Of a stretch of 64,000 nucleotides of DNA, positions 27,600 to 36,994 are shown piece after piece (positions within the stretch are counted from its first letter, which is position 1; each line of letters starts with the position of its first letter). The notes beneath the pieces were generated by a model. The model did no database searches. It was not told the DNA's origin and was given only the letters and a program-made list of their open reading frames with translations. Source of the DNA: Acidianus hospitalis. GTDB taxonomy: Archaea; Thermoproteota; Thermoprotei_A; Sulfolobales; Sulfolobaceae. Both the position numbers and the translations under genes were made by a program. The stretch covers positions 55,721-119,720 of the forward strand of contig JAWDOK010000004.1 of the NCBI GenBank assembly GCA_046533895.1. The letters are read 5' to 3'.

Positions 27600-30500
27600 A
27601 TGGTGACTTCAGTATTTTTAAAAGCATGTCCAAATTGCGGAGGCCCATTGGAGGATTATAGAGCATTAGCTGGTTTACCTTGCTCTAAGTGCTTGCCTGG
27701 TGATATCTCTCCGTTCAAGAATCTATCTATAGATGAGAAAATAAGGCTAATATACAATATACTGGTTCATGAAAATAAACTGAAAGGATATTGGAATTTG
27801 TATTATTATCATCAATTATCACAAGAAATAATTGATTATTTTAAAAAAATAACTGGTAAAGAACCATGGTCCTTACAAAAGCTTTGGTTAAGAAGGCTTG
27901 TAGAAGGCTCTAGTTTTTCAATGTCTGCTCCTACTGGAATGGGAAAGACGACTACAATAATTGTTTATTCAACTTATTTACAAAACTCTAATAAAAACGT
28001 GCTTTATATTGTTCCGACAAAGTCATTAATGCAACAAATATGTGAAAAAATGGAAAAAATTGGGGATAAGACGTCTTGTGGAAAAGTAGGTTCAGGAATT
28101 AGTATTGTAACAGTGAATTATATAAATAGAAATTTTGAGGAAATAAAAGAGTATAGGCCGGATTTTGTGGCAGTAGACGATGCTGACGCCATAGTAAAAA
28201 GCGGAAAAACCGTAGATAGATTGGTAACATTAATGGGTATACCACAAGAAGTTTATGAAGACGCAATAAAGCTTGTAAAATTGAAAAGGCTATTAGCAAT
28301 AGAGGAAAAAAGAGATGAAATTGAGACTAAAATTGCTGAAATAGAAAGTAGGATTTCTAAGTATTATGGAACAGCCTCTCAATTAGTTGTTGCAAGTGCA
28401 ACTTTAAGACCTAAGGGGATTAAACAAAAGGCTTTAAAATACATAACTGGATTTGACGTTTCAACTGCTCAAATATATGCTAGGAACATTATAGACGCGT
28501 TTACATCATCATCTGTAGTAGATATTGTAAATAAATTAGGCAGCGGCGGATTAATACTAGTTTCTAAAGAATATGGTAAGGATAAGATAAAAGAGGTAAA
28601 CGAAAGCTTAAAAGAATTAGGATTTAAAACAGCTATAGCTTTAAGTGGTAGGAAGTTTTTAGAGAAATTCTCCAGCGGAGAAATAGATATAATTATAGGT
28701 TCTGCATCATATTATGGAGTAGCAGTAAGGGGTATAGACGAACCAAAAAGGTTAAAATATGTAATATTCTATGGCGTTCCCAAATCTAGAGTTAGACTTT
28801 CTCAAGCAATTTATAATCCTTACACTTTACTAAAAATTTCAAAGCTATTTAACGTTAATATTGACGATAACATAATACTATCGTTGTCCCCATCAGAAGC
28901 ACAGTTAATAAAACTTGCATTTCTTAAATCGCAAAAACTGACAGGAAAACTAGGAGAGATTCAGAAGATTTTAGAAGGTAAAATAGACGAAGTAAAATCT
29001 GCATTAAAGGTCGTTTCTAATGAAGTAATTTCAGATACATTCTTAATAAGAAAGATAGGGAAGGAATTTTATATAGAATATCCAGACGCTATAACTTACT
29101 TGCAAGGTTCAGGTAGAAGTAGTAGGTTATTAAATGGAGGTCTCACTTTAGGCTTAGCCATTACAATAATAGATGATTTTAAGCTATATGAAATGTTAAA
29201 GCGCAAATTACAGTATATGATATATAACTTTAATCCTACTAATTTTGACTCTTTAGATATAGGGAAAGTTAAAAATGAAATAGAAAGAAGTAGAAATGAT
29301 AAAAATGAAGAACTTCATATTTCCACTGGTCTAATGATAGTAGAATCTCCTACAAAGGCAAGGACTATTGCAAAGATGTTTGGTGCCCCAGCAAGAAGAA
29401 ACATAGCAGGAGTTCCAATCTATGAGACAGTAATAGTAGACGGAAATAATGTACATATCTTAGATATAGTTGCTACTAAAGGTCATGTAGCTGATTTAAC
29501 TACAGAAAATATAGGATATTATGGAGTAGAAATACGCAACGAGGACAAGTATCCTTACTATTCTCCATTATATAAATGCATGAATTGCAAGAGAGTATTT
29601 TCTCAAGAAATCGATAAATGCCCATATTGCGGTTCGACGCTAATTTCGTCCTCAATGTCTACAATTAACGCTATAAGAAAGATAGCCATGGAAGTAGAGA
29701 AAGTTTACATAGCAACAGACCCAGATGTTGAAGGTGAAAAAATTGCTTTCGATGTGGCAGCGAATATTTCAGCTTATAATCCAAACATTTATAGAGTTAA
29801 ATATCATGAGGTAACTAAAAAAGGTATACTGGAAGCATTAGCTAATCCTATGAATATTGATTTAAACTTAGTAAAAAGCCAAATAGTTAGAAGGATTGAA
29901 GATCGTTGGGTTGGATTTGAATTAAGTAAACTATTACAGATAAAATTCTCTAATAGAAATTTCGGTGCAGGGAGAGTTCAGACGCCAGTATTAGGCTGGA
30001 TAACTAAGAGGACTGAAGAATATAGGAAAAACATGTGTTATGTAGCTAGCATAAAACTAGGAAATTATACACATAAGGTATTCTTAGATAATAAGAATGT
30101 AAAAATAGATAAGGTAATAGTTAAGAAAATGGAAGATAAAGATGACATAATACTTCCATTACCTCCTTATACTACGGATTCGCTGCTTATTGATGCTTAT
30201 AATTTGTATAAGCTTCCTGCAGAGAGAGTTATGAAAATAGCTCAAGAGCTATTTGAATCTGGCCTTATAACTTATCATAGGACTGACAGTATACATGTTT
30301 CAAATAAAGGAATAGAAATAGCTAAAGAATATTTAGATAAAAAAGGTTTAATAAAAAGTTTCATACCGAGAAGCTGGGGTAATGAAGGAACTCATGAAGC
30401 AATAAGACCTACTAGGCCAATTGATGCGGAAGAGTTAAAAAAGGAAATAGAAGATAATCCGCAAGCTTACTTCATTAAATTTACTTGGGCTCATTTTGCA

Positions 30501-31058
30501 ATTTATGATATGATATTTAAGAGGTTTTTAGCTAGTCAGATGAAAGAGGCCATAGGTAAATACACGAAATATCAAATAAAAGTTCTAGATAACGTAAGTG
30601 AAATTACAGTTTTAACTAGTATAAAAGGAGGATTTTCAGATGTTCTAAAGCCAAGAATTTATGAAATACCAGAAGGCGAGATTCAAGTTAATCCAATAAT
30701 AACTAAAGGATCCAAAGTTAGGCTCTACACCTACGCTGAGGTAATTAAAGAAATGAAAGATAAGAATATAGGCAGACCTAGTACGTACGCAAAAATTATT
30801 CAAACATTAATGAGACATGGATATATTGTAGAAAGTAAAAAGAAATACGCATTGATAGCAACAAAGAAAGGAATTAACGTTTACAATTATTTAAATTCTA
30901 AGTTCTCATCTCTAGTGTCAGAGAGCACTACGGCAGAATTGTTAGAGAAAATGGATATGATAGCTGGAGGCAAGCTTGATGCGGATAATGTATTAACTGA
31001 AATATTAGGGCAAATAAAATCCTTAGTAACTTCTCTTAATTCTGAGCAACAAATATGA
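27600..31058 (+). CDS. topR2: Reverse gyrase, TopR2-like
   Basis: The 1152-residue hyperthermophile hallmark enzyme introduces positive supercoils using ATP. An N-terminal zinc finger (Cys10, Cys13, Cys28, Cys31) comes first. The helicase half has Walker A APTGMGKT (110-117) and the motif II variant VDDADA. The topoisomerase IA half starts near residue 576 with the toprim strand MIVESPTKARTIAKMFG. A second zinc finger (CMNCKRVF ... CPYCG) is near 660, and the catalytic Tyr is in LITYHRTDSIHVS near 890. All parts are intact. Sulfolobales have two reverse gyrases; the alba1 neighbour suggests TopR2, which is inference. Confidence 0.95.
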   Translation: MVTSVFLKACPNCGGPLEDYRALAGLPCSKCLPGDISPFKNLSIDEKIRLIYNILVHENKLKGYWNLYYYHQLSQEIIDYFKKITGKEPWSLQKLWLRRLVEGSSFSMSAPTGMGKTTTIIVYSTYLQNSNKNVLYIVPTKSLMQQICEKMEKIGDKTSCGKVGSGISIVTVNYINRNFEEIKEYRPDFVAVDDADAIVKSGKTVDRLVTLMGIPQEVYEDAIKLVKLKRLLAIEEKRDEIETKIAEIESRISKYYGTASQLVVASATLRPKGIKQKALKYITGFDVSTAQIYARNIIDAFTSSSVVDIVNKLGSGGLILVSKEYGKDKIKEVNESLKELGFKTAIALSGRKFLEKFSSGEIDIIIGSASYYGVAVRGIDEPKRLKYVIFYGVPKSRVRLSQAIYNPYTLLKISKLFNVNIDDNIILSLSPSEAQLIKLAFLKSQKLTGKLGEIQKILEGKIDEVKSALKVVSNEVISDTFLIRKIGKEFYIEYPDAITYLQGSGRSSRLLNGGLTLGLAITIIDDFKLYEMLKRKLQYMIYNFNPTNFDSLDIGKVKNEIERSRNDKNEELHISTGLMIVESPTKARTIAKMFGAPARRNIAGVPIYETVIVDGNNVHILDIVATKGHVADLTTENIGYYGVEIRNEDKYPYYSPLYKCMNCKRVFSQEIDKCPYCGSTLISSSMSTINAIRKIAMEVEKVYIATDPDVEGEKIAFDVAANISAYNPNIYRVKYHEVTKKGILEALANPMNIDLNLVKSQIVRRIEDRWVGFELSKLLQIKFSNRNFGAGRVQTPVLGWITKRTEEYRKNMCYVASIKLGNYTHKVFLDNKNVKIDKVIVKKMEDKDDIILPLPPYTTDSLLIDAYNLYKLPAERVMKIAQELFESGLITYHRTDSIHVSNKGIEIAKEYLDKKGLIKSFIPRSWGNEGTHEAIRPTRPIDAEELKKEIEDNPQAYFIKFTWAHFAIYDMIFKRFLASQMKEAIGKYTKYQIKVLDNVSEITVLTSIKGGFSDVLKPRIYEIPEGEIQVNPIITKGSKVRLYTYAEVIKEMKDKNIGRPSTYAKIIQTLMRHGYIVESKKKYALIATKKGINVYNYLNSKFSSLVSESTTAELLEKMDMIAGGKLDADNVLTEILGQIKSLVTSLNSEQQI

Positions 31059-31292
31059 TATTCTTTTTCTATCCTTAGTTTCGCTACCTATCGAGACCTC
31101 TTCTAAAGTTATCCCTTCTTTTAATCTATCTTTTAACGCGTTGTAAATATCTACTGCCTTATTTATTTCAAATCCATATCCTTTTAAGTCGACTTCGTTA
31201 CTATTGTGATTAAGTATTTCTATTATTTCTAAAACGTGATCTTCGACGGATTTTGATCTACTAACCACTACCTCGAATGGCTTATTCATCAT
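31023..31292 (-). CDS. alba2: Alba2, divergent Alba-family chromatin protein
   Basis: The 89-residue Alba-fold protein begins MMNKPFEVVVSRSKSVEDHV. It has the family helix region LKGYGFEINKAVDIYNALKD in place of Alba1's RGRAISKAVD segment, and a shorter hairpin. It lacks the N-terminal Lys of Alba1. It is known in Sulfolobales as a less abundant partner of Alba1. It overlaps the 3' end of reverse gyrase by 36 bases in convergent orientation. Confidence 0.85.
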   Translation of the reverse strand: MMNKPFEVVVSRSKSVEDHVLEIIEILNHNSNEVDLKGYGFEINKAVDIYNALKDRLKEGITLEEVSIGSETKDRKRISYLLLRIKRSY

Positions 31293-31365
31293 CTTACTTC
31301 ACACATGAGAAACAGTTCTCAAAAATAAATCTATTGTTGTATTGATTTAGATCATAAAAATATAT

Positions 31366-31422
31366 TAAATTCAGTAACACGGGCCCATATCACCATTCAA
31401 CTTTTAGGGCATTTCATCACTA
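31366..31422 (-). ncRNA. Box C/D sRNA with predicted 23S rRNA target
   Basis: On the minus strand: a perfect C box GTGATGA (31414-31420), a 13-base guide, a TTGA D'-like box, a weak C' (GTGATAT), the guide GGGCCCGTGTTA, and a perfect D box CTGA (31371-31374). The last nine guide bases pair with TAACACGGG in the 23S gene of this window (55047-55055). By the D+5 rule the methylated base would be A55051. The sRNA lies at the end of the Lhr-like helicase gene and may be released from its transcript. Boxes and pairing are seen; the modification is inferred. Confidence 0.7.
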
Positions 31423-31423
31423 T

Positions 31424-34177
31424 TTATGAATACTTCATGTTTTGTATATAAGCTACTGCATTTAATAATAGATACGGGGCTACTCTCTTATTTACATAAT
31501 AGAATCTTGGAGATATATTATAAACTAAGGGATCTACAGGATCATTAATTCTCATTTCGCCTATTTCCTCAAATGGTATACGCCTAATTATCTCTTCTGG
31601 GTTATCAATGATCTCCTTAGGTTTGAATATTAAATCTGTTGTTGTAGTACTATTTATTGCTCTCAGTGATGCTATGAATGTTTCATCGCTATTTATAGGA
31701 TTAAATGAGGTATAGAAGTCGCATGATTTTACTATATTCTCTAAATCTTCCATTAGACACCATCTAGTTTCTCTACTATCTACGTCAATAAAACTCACAA
31801 TTCTATATTTGGATTCTGGTTTTCTCATCTGTTTTAGCTTTGCCTCTAGGCTTTTTTGTGAGATTCCAAGGCCTTCTGAAAGTTCTGCTAAAGTATAAGC
31901 ACCTCCTTTTAGTGTATCGTATATTATTGTAGAGATTCCAGTAATCCAAGGTTTGATTGGGGCTTGTAAGAGTACAGCGTCTCCCAACGGAGTACTTCCA
32001 TCATATTTTATTATTTTTATCTTTCCTCTTTTTATTTTATTTACAAATCTTATAGTGTTTTTAATAGAGAAATACTTGGATATAGTTTGTCTTAATGCAT
32101 CTTTAATTATCAACTTATCCTCTTTTGTATCTATTTTTCCAAGTTTTCCATAGCTTATCTGTATCTCTTTTAATGTAGAAATAAATAATGGTGATCTTAA
32201 TATTGATCTTATTATAATCCTCTTAAGCTCTTTCTCATTATATTTTAACAATTCCTCTAGAAGGTCTTTTTCCGTATAATTGATTGAGAATCCATAAATA
32301 GAGTATCTAGCATAATTGTTTAATGAGTCTTTACTAGTAGCTAGGTATAATAAAATGTGTGCCAAAGTGCTTGCAATTTTCTCGTTAATTAGTGTAGAAT
32401 AAACAATTTCCTTATCTCTTTTTTCCTCTATTATGACATTTGGAGATGGTAATGGTAGATTACGTGAAACGTATTTGTCTATAATATCAGAAATTTCCTT
32501 TCTTTTCTCCTTAAATAATACGTATATCTCCTTGGGTAAAAGATATGATTTAGAAATTCCATCTCCTCTCCATACTGGAATTTCTCCGTCTCCCTTATCT
32601 GCAGGCAATACATCAACAACCATCCTGGAAGTGTTTATTCTTATAATCTTCCATAACTTTCCTCCTATTCTTATAATATCTCCACTTCTAATGTGCTTGT
32701 ATACATATATGGCGTCGATTTCACCAATATTTTTATCCTCCCATTTTAATGTAAATGTATCTGTACTGTTAATCATTGAGAAGAATTCTGAGAACCCCCT
32801 AGACCAAGAGTAACCATTATTCCTATTAAAGTTCCATAATTTAAAGAAGAACTTTCCAATGCTCAGTTTATCCCCTTTTATTGTAATTAAATTATTTTTA
32901 GCTAAGTACTCTATCAATTCGTTGAATGTTTTTTCTGATAAATTCCTAAAAACATATGAAGACGTAAGAATTTTGTATGCTTTTTCTTTCTCTACTTCAT
33001 CATATTGTAAAATCATTCCTAGAATTTCCCTTGCTGCAACGTCAAGCGGTTTACAAATACTTTGTCTTTCAACTTTTCCAAGCTTAGCTAGTTCGCTAAT
33101 AGCATAAGCTTCAAGTAAATCGTGATCATAAATACAAATTATTTCTCCTCTAGGCTTGCCATAAATTTTATGCCCGCTCCGTCCTAGTCTTTGTAAGAAT
33201 GAAGCTACTGAAGGAGGAGGTCTGAACATAATTATTTTCTTAATATCTCCTATATCAATTCCTAGCTCAAGAGTTTTCGTACAAATAACTCCTTTAGCTT
33301 TGCCAGTTCTCAAATATTCTTCAACATTTGATTTACTTTCTCTAGATATTGAAGAGTGATGAACGTAAAAATCCTTATCGTATTCTTCTAGTTCCTCATG
33401 CAATCTTTCTGTTAAAAACCTAGAATTAGTAAAGATTAAGGAAGGCTTTTCTACAGAAGAAATTATATGCTTTGCAACATTTTTCCAAATATCTCCTGCG
33501 GAGTTTAGTTTTACTATAGAAAGCTCAAACTCTTTCTTATCACTAACCTTTACTATTTCTGATTGTCTACTAGATGAACCAAAAAGGAAAGAGGCTACTA
33601 AGTCTTCATCATTTATTGTTGCTGATAAACCAATTCTTTGGAAATCATAACCTATATAATCTTTTAGTCTTTCTAGCAATACGGATAATTGAACCCCTCT
33701 TTTTGACCCAATGAGCTCGTGAATTTCATCAACTATTACCCATTTCACATTCTTGTACTTTTCCCTAAATCTAGTAGCCCAATCTAAGTCTATTTCTAAG
33801 CCTTCTGGAGTTGTAACTAAAATGTGAGGGGTAATTTTTAATCTTAAATTCTTTTCTTTTTGCGGTACTTCTCCGTGCTTTCTATTAACATAGAATCCTA
33901 GTCTAGAAGCCCACCACTCTATCCTTAGAGTTAGATCATTTATTAAAGCCTTAAGAGGAGTTATGTAAATCAAAGATACGGGTTTAACGTTTGTTTTTAA
34001 CATCATATCCAAGATTGGGATAAGTGCGGCTTCTGTTTTGCCGTATCCGGTCGGTGCAATTATTAGAGTGTTTTTCCCAGATAATATGGGCTCTAAGGAC
34101 TTTTGTTGTATTTCTGTCATATTTTTCCAATTTCTTTCCTTCATTAGCTCTAGCAAACGATCGTCTAATTTTCGCAT
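31424..34177 (-). CDS. Lhr-like superfamily 2 helicase
   Basis: From the ATG at 34177 the product is 917 residues. A GGTGA Shine-Dalgarno-like run sits eight bases upstream, so I prefer it over a GTG at 34189. Helicase motifs are APTGYGKTEAAL, TPLKALINDL, VDEIHELIGSKRG, LSATIND, KTLELGIDIGDI and FLQRLGRSGH. A winged helix and the long C-terminal domain typical of the large helicase-related (Lhr) family follow. Lhr proteins are 3'-5' DNA helicases implicated in repair; which archaeal subgroup this is cannot be fixed by eye. Confidence 0.88.
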   Translation of the reverse strand: MRKLDDRLLELMKERNWKNMTEIQQKSLEPILSGKNTLIIAPTGYGKTEAALIPILDMMLKTNVKPVSLIYITPLKALINDLTLRIEWWASRLGFYVNRKHGEVPQKEKNLRLKITPHILVTTPEGLEIDLDWATRFREKYKNVKWVIVDEIHELIGSKRGVQLSVLLERLKDYIGYDFQRIGLSATINDEDLVASFLFGSSSRQSEIVKVSDKKEFELSIVKLNSAGDIWKNVAKHIISSVEKPSLIFTNSRFLTERLHEELEEYDKDFYVHHSSISRESKSNVEEYLRTGKAKGVICTKTLELGIDIGDIKKIIMFRPPPSVASFLQRLGRSGHKIYGKPRGEIICIYDHDLLEAYAISELAKLGKVERQSICKPLDVAAREILGMILQYDEVEKEKAYKILTSSYVFRNLSEKTFNELIEYLAKNNLITIKGDKLSIGKFFFKLWNFNRNNGYSWSRGFSEFFSMINSTDTFTLKWEDKNIGEIDAIYVYKHIRSGDIIRIGGKLWKIIRINTSRMVVDVLPADKGDGEIPVWRGDGISKSYLLPKEIYVLFKEKRKEISDIIDKYVSRNLPLPSPNVIIEEKRDKEIVYSTLINEKIASTLAHILLYLATSKDSLNNYARYSIYGFSINYTEKDLLEELLKYNEKELKRIIIRSILRSPLFISTLKEIQISYGKLGKIDTKEDKLIIKDALRQTISKYFSIKNTIRFVNKIKRGKIKIIKYDGSTPLGDAVLLQAPIKPWITGISTIIYDTLKGGAYTLAELSEGLGISQKSLEAKLKQMRKPESKYRIVSFIDVDSRETRWCLMEDLENIVKSCDFYTSFNPINSDETFIASLRAINSTTTTDLIFKPKEIIDNPEEIIRRIPFEEIGEMRINDPVDPLVYNISPRFYYVNKRVAPYLLLNAVAYIQNMKYS

Positions 34178-34263
34178 TTTACTTTTCACCGTTTATTTTG
34201 TATCTTCGTATGAAAGCAACCTTTACAGTTATTTTTAAAAATTTAAATTCAGCCATCAAAGTT

Positions 34264-34503
34264 ATGGAAGAAAAATACGTTTGTCTGACGTGCGGAAAGA
34301 CGTTTTATAGCGGACAAGGGATTATTCTTACTGTAGCGGATAGGAAATTGTATTTCCATAGTAAAGCTTGTGCCTATAAGTTTCTTAAGGAAGTTATATT
34401 GAATGTGGATAAAGACTGCATTTCGTCTACCGTAAAGGATGTATACAAGAAATATGAAGACCTTGCAAAGAAAAGAGAAGAAAACACTAAAAAGAAGATC
34501 TGA
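34264..34503 (+). CDS. Small TRASH-like zinc-finger protein
   Basis: From the ATG at 34264 the product is 79 residues, MEEKYVCLTCGKTFYSGQGI. A CxxC pair followed by FHSKAC gives a C-C-H-C treble-clef arrangement like TRASH or L24e-type zinc fingers. The rest is a basic helix (YKKYEDLAKKREENTKKK). The open frame extends upstream inside the divergent helicase gene, but that part has no coding character. AT-rich promoter sequence (ttaaaaatttaaatt) lies 20-35 bases before the ATG. Metal sensing or RNA binding is possible; the role is unknown. Confidence 0.65.
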   Translation: MEEKYVCLTCGKTFYSGQGIILTVADRKLYFHSKACAYKFLKEVILNVDKDCISSTVKDVYKKYEDLAKKREENTKKKI

Positions 34504-34552
34504 TTAGGTCTTTTCCTCACCTTTCAGTGTCCGCCACAGTCTTCATCTTTAT
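34498..34552 (-). ncRNA. Weak candidate box C/D sRNA
   Basis: On the minus strand the order AAGATGA, a 15-base guide, CTGA, a 3-base gap, GTGAGGA, an 11-base guide and CAGA resembles C-D'-C'-D. Only the D' box is perfect and the other three each have one mismatch. No target was found among the RNAs of this window. It occupies the gap between the zinc-finger gene and rtcB. Confidence 0.3.
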
Positions 34553-34600
34553 GTAAACAGTTTTATTAGTTAAAAAACGTTTAAGAATTTCTGGACAATC

Positions 34601-36040
34601 ATGGTTGACGTAAAAAGAGTCAATACTTACGAGTGGCGAATAGAAAAAAGCGGTTGCATGAGAGTCCCTGTTACTATATTTGCTGACGACGTTTTAATAG
34701 ATAAAATGAAACAGGATTTAACCTTAAAACAAGCAACAAACGTTGCTTGCTTACCTGGTGTTCAAGAAGGAGTTTATGTACTTCCAGATGGGCATCAAGG
34801 ATACGGATTTCCAATAGGTGGAATTGCAGCTACGGCAATTGATGAAGGAGGAGTGGTGAGCCCAGGAGGAATAGGTTATGATATTAATTGTGGAGTAAGA
34901 TTACTTAGAACAAATTTAGATTATGAAGACGTAAAACCTAAATTAAAAGATCTAGTAGAGGAGCTCCATAGAAATGTTCCTAGTGGAGTTGGTAGTGAAG
35001 GTAAAGTAAAATTATCAACTCAGCAATTAGATGAAGTTCTTGCAGAAGGAGTAAAGTGGGCGATAAATAAGGGATACGGATGGGCAGAAGATATGGAACA
35101 TATAGAACAACACGGTAGTTGGGATATTGCAGATCCATCTAAAGTAAGCGATATAGCAAAGAAGAGAGGAGCCTCACAATTAGGCACTTTAGGTGCTGGC
35201 AATCACTTCTTAGAAGTCCAAGTTGTTGATAAGATTTATGATGAGAAGATAGCTAAAGCTCTAGGGATAACGCATGAAGGACAAGTAATGGTAATGGTGC
35301 ATACTGGATCTAGGGGGCTAGGCCATCAGATTGCGAGCGATTATTTACAGATAATGGAAAGAGCTATGAAAAAATACAATATTACAGTTCCAGATAGAGA
35401 ACTAGCGGCAATCCCGTTTGAAAGCAGAGAAGGCCAAGATTATTTCCATGCTATGGTTTCTGGAGCAAATTTCGCGTGGACTAATAGGCAGTTGATAACT
35501 CATTGGGTTAGAGAAAGCTTCGGAAACGTATTTAAGGTCGATCCTGAAAAATTAGACCTCCATATTATTTATGATGTTGCTCATAACATAGCTAAGATTG
35601 AAGAATACGACGTAGAAGGAAAAAGGAAAAAGTTGCTAGTTCACAGGAAAGGTGCAACTAGAGCCTTCCCGCCTGGTAGTCCTGAGATTCCAGCAGATCA
35701 TAGAAATATTGGACAAGTAGTTCTTATACCAGGCAGCATGGGTACAGCAAGTTACGTTATGGCTGGAATTCCAGAAGGAAGGAGAACGTGGTATACTGCA
35801 CCTCATGGTGCAGGTAGATGGATGTCTAGAGAAGCTGCTGTAAGGAGTTACCCTGCTAATACAGTTGTCGAAAACTTAGAAGAAAGAGGAATAATTGTAA
35901 GAGCTACGACCAGAAGGGTTGTTGCAGAAGAAGCGCCGGGAGCTTACAAAGATGTAGATAGAGTGGCAAAAGTTGCAGATGCAGTTAAAATAGCAAAATT
36001 AGTTGTAAGATTAAGGCCAATAGGCGTGACCAAAGGATGA
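34601..36040 (+). CDS. rtcB: RNA-splicing ligase RtcB
   Basis: The 479-residue GTP- and metal-dependent ligase joins 2',3'-cyclic phosphate and 5'-OH ends, chiefly tRNA exon halves after intron removal. Motifs are YVLPDGHQGYGFPIGGIAAT, GGIGYDINCGVRLL (metal Cys), GTLGAGNHFLEVQ, HTGSRGLGHQIASDY, YDVAHNIAKIEE, and YTAPHGAGRWMSR with the His that becomes guanylylated. It lacks an intein. The intron-containing tRNA-Trp at 49800 is a likely substrate. The stop overlaps the deoxyhypusine synthase start by 4 bases. Confidence 0.96.
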   Translation: MVDVKRVNTYEWRIEKSGCMRVPVTIFADDVLIDKMKQDLTLKQATNVACLPGVQEGVYVLPDGHQGYGFPIGGIAATAIDEGGVVSPGGIGYDINCGVRLLRTNLDYEDVKPKLKDLVEELHRNVPSGVGSEGKVKLSTQQLDEVLAEGVKWAINKGYGWAEDMEHIEQHGSWDIADPSKVSDIAKKRGASQLGTLGAGNHFLEVQVVDKIYDEKIAKALGITHEGQVMVMVHTGSRGLGHQIASDYLQIMERAMKKYNITVPDRELAAIPFESREGQDYFHAMVSGANFAWTNRQLITHWVRESFGNVFKVDPEKLDLHIIYDVAHNIAKIEEYDVEGKRKKLLVHRKGATRAFPPGSPEIPADHRNIGQVVLIPGSMGTASYVMAGIPEGRRTWYTAPHGAGRWMSREAAVRSYPANTVVENLEERGIIVRATTRRVVAEEAPGAYKDVDRVAKVADAVKIAKLVVRLRPIGVTKG

Positions 36041-36972
36041 AAAGAGAAGATTTACTCACGGAAGTAGTTGGGGATATAACTTTAGAAGATATAAAAGGCC
36101 TAGACAAGTATATTGAACTTTTCAACAAGATTTATGGATTTTCTGCTGAAGCTCTTTATAGAGGAGCTAAGATTTTAAAGGATATGCAGAAAGATGCGGA
36201 TCTTAGATTCATATCTTTTACTGCAAACTTAGTTTCTACAGGTTTAAGAGGGTTATTTGCAGATCTTATAAGAAACGGTTACTTTAACGTTGTAATAACT
36301 ACTGGAGGTACTATAGATCACGATATTGCAAGAAGTTGCGGCGGCAAGTATTACAAAGGGTCTTTTGATTACGACGATAATATGCTAAAGGAGTTGCACA
36401 TTCATAGACTAGGTAATATATTAGTCCCTATGGAGTCTTATGGTTTAGTAGTTGAGAGAGTAGTTAAGAATGTTGTAGATGAAATAGTTAAAGAGAAGAA
36501 AGAATGGGCTGGATATGAGTTATTATGGGAATTCGGTAAAAGGATAAACGACCCTCATTCGATACTTAAAGCTGCTTATGAGAAAAAAGTGCCAATTATT
36601 GTCCCTGGAATAGTAGACGGTAGCTTTGGTACTAATTTATTTGTTAGGTCACAATTCACTGGCTTGCGTTTAAACCTTTTTGAAGATATGAGGATGGTTA
36701 AGGATCTAGTATTCTCATGCAAGAAATCTGGAGCATTGATAATAGGAGGAGGAATAAGTAAGCATCACACTATATGGTGGAATCAGTTCAAGGATGGTTT
36801 AGATTATACTGTCTATTTAACTACGGCCCAAGAATACGACGGTAGTTTAAGCGGTGCGAAACCTAGAGAGGCTATTTCATGGAATAAAATTAGAGAACAT
36901 TCAGAAAACGTTGTTATTTACGGAGACTCTACAATAATTCTACCAATTTTGGCTTCAGCCTTATTAAGTTAA
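36037..36972 (+). CDS. dys: Deoxyhypusine synthase
   Basis: The 311-residue NAD-dependent enzyme transfers the aminobutyl group of spermidine to one lysine of aIF5A. Motifs are ISFTANLVSTGLRGLFADLI, TTGGTIDHDIARSCG and GSLSGAKPREAISWNKI, which carries the catalytic Lys. The length is typical. It is coupled to rtcB by an ATGA-type overlap, and its substrate aIF5A is encoded 3.1 kb downstream on the same strand. Confidence 0.95.
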   Translation: MKREDLLTEVVGDITLEDIKGLDKYIELFNKIYGFSAEALYRGAKILKDMQKDADLRFISFTANLVSTGLRGLFADLIRNGYFNVVITTGGTIDHDIARSCGGKYYKGSFDYDDNMLKELHIHRLGNILVPMESYGLVVERVVKNVVDEIVKEKKEWAGYELLWEFGKRINDPHSILKAAYEKKVPIIVPGIVDGSFGTNLFVRSQFTGLRLNLFEDMRMVKDLVFSCKKSGALIIGGGISKHHTIWWNQFKDGLDYTVYLTTAQEYDGSLSGAKPREAISWNKIREHSENVVIYGDSTIILPILASALLS

Positions 36973-36994
36973 ATGTCTTAGTAATATATCTGCG

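Noticed and set aside
34024..34263. N-terminal extension of the zinc-finger frame
   Set aside because: It lies antisense to the Lhr-like gene. The ATG at 34264 with AT-rich promoter sequence just upstream explains the real gene.
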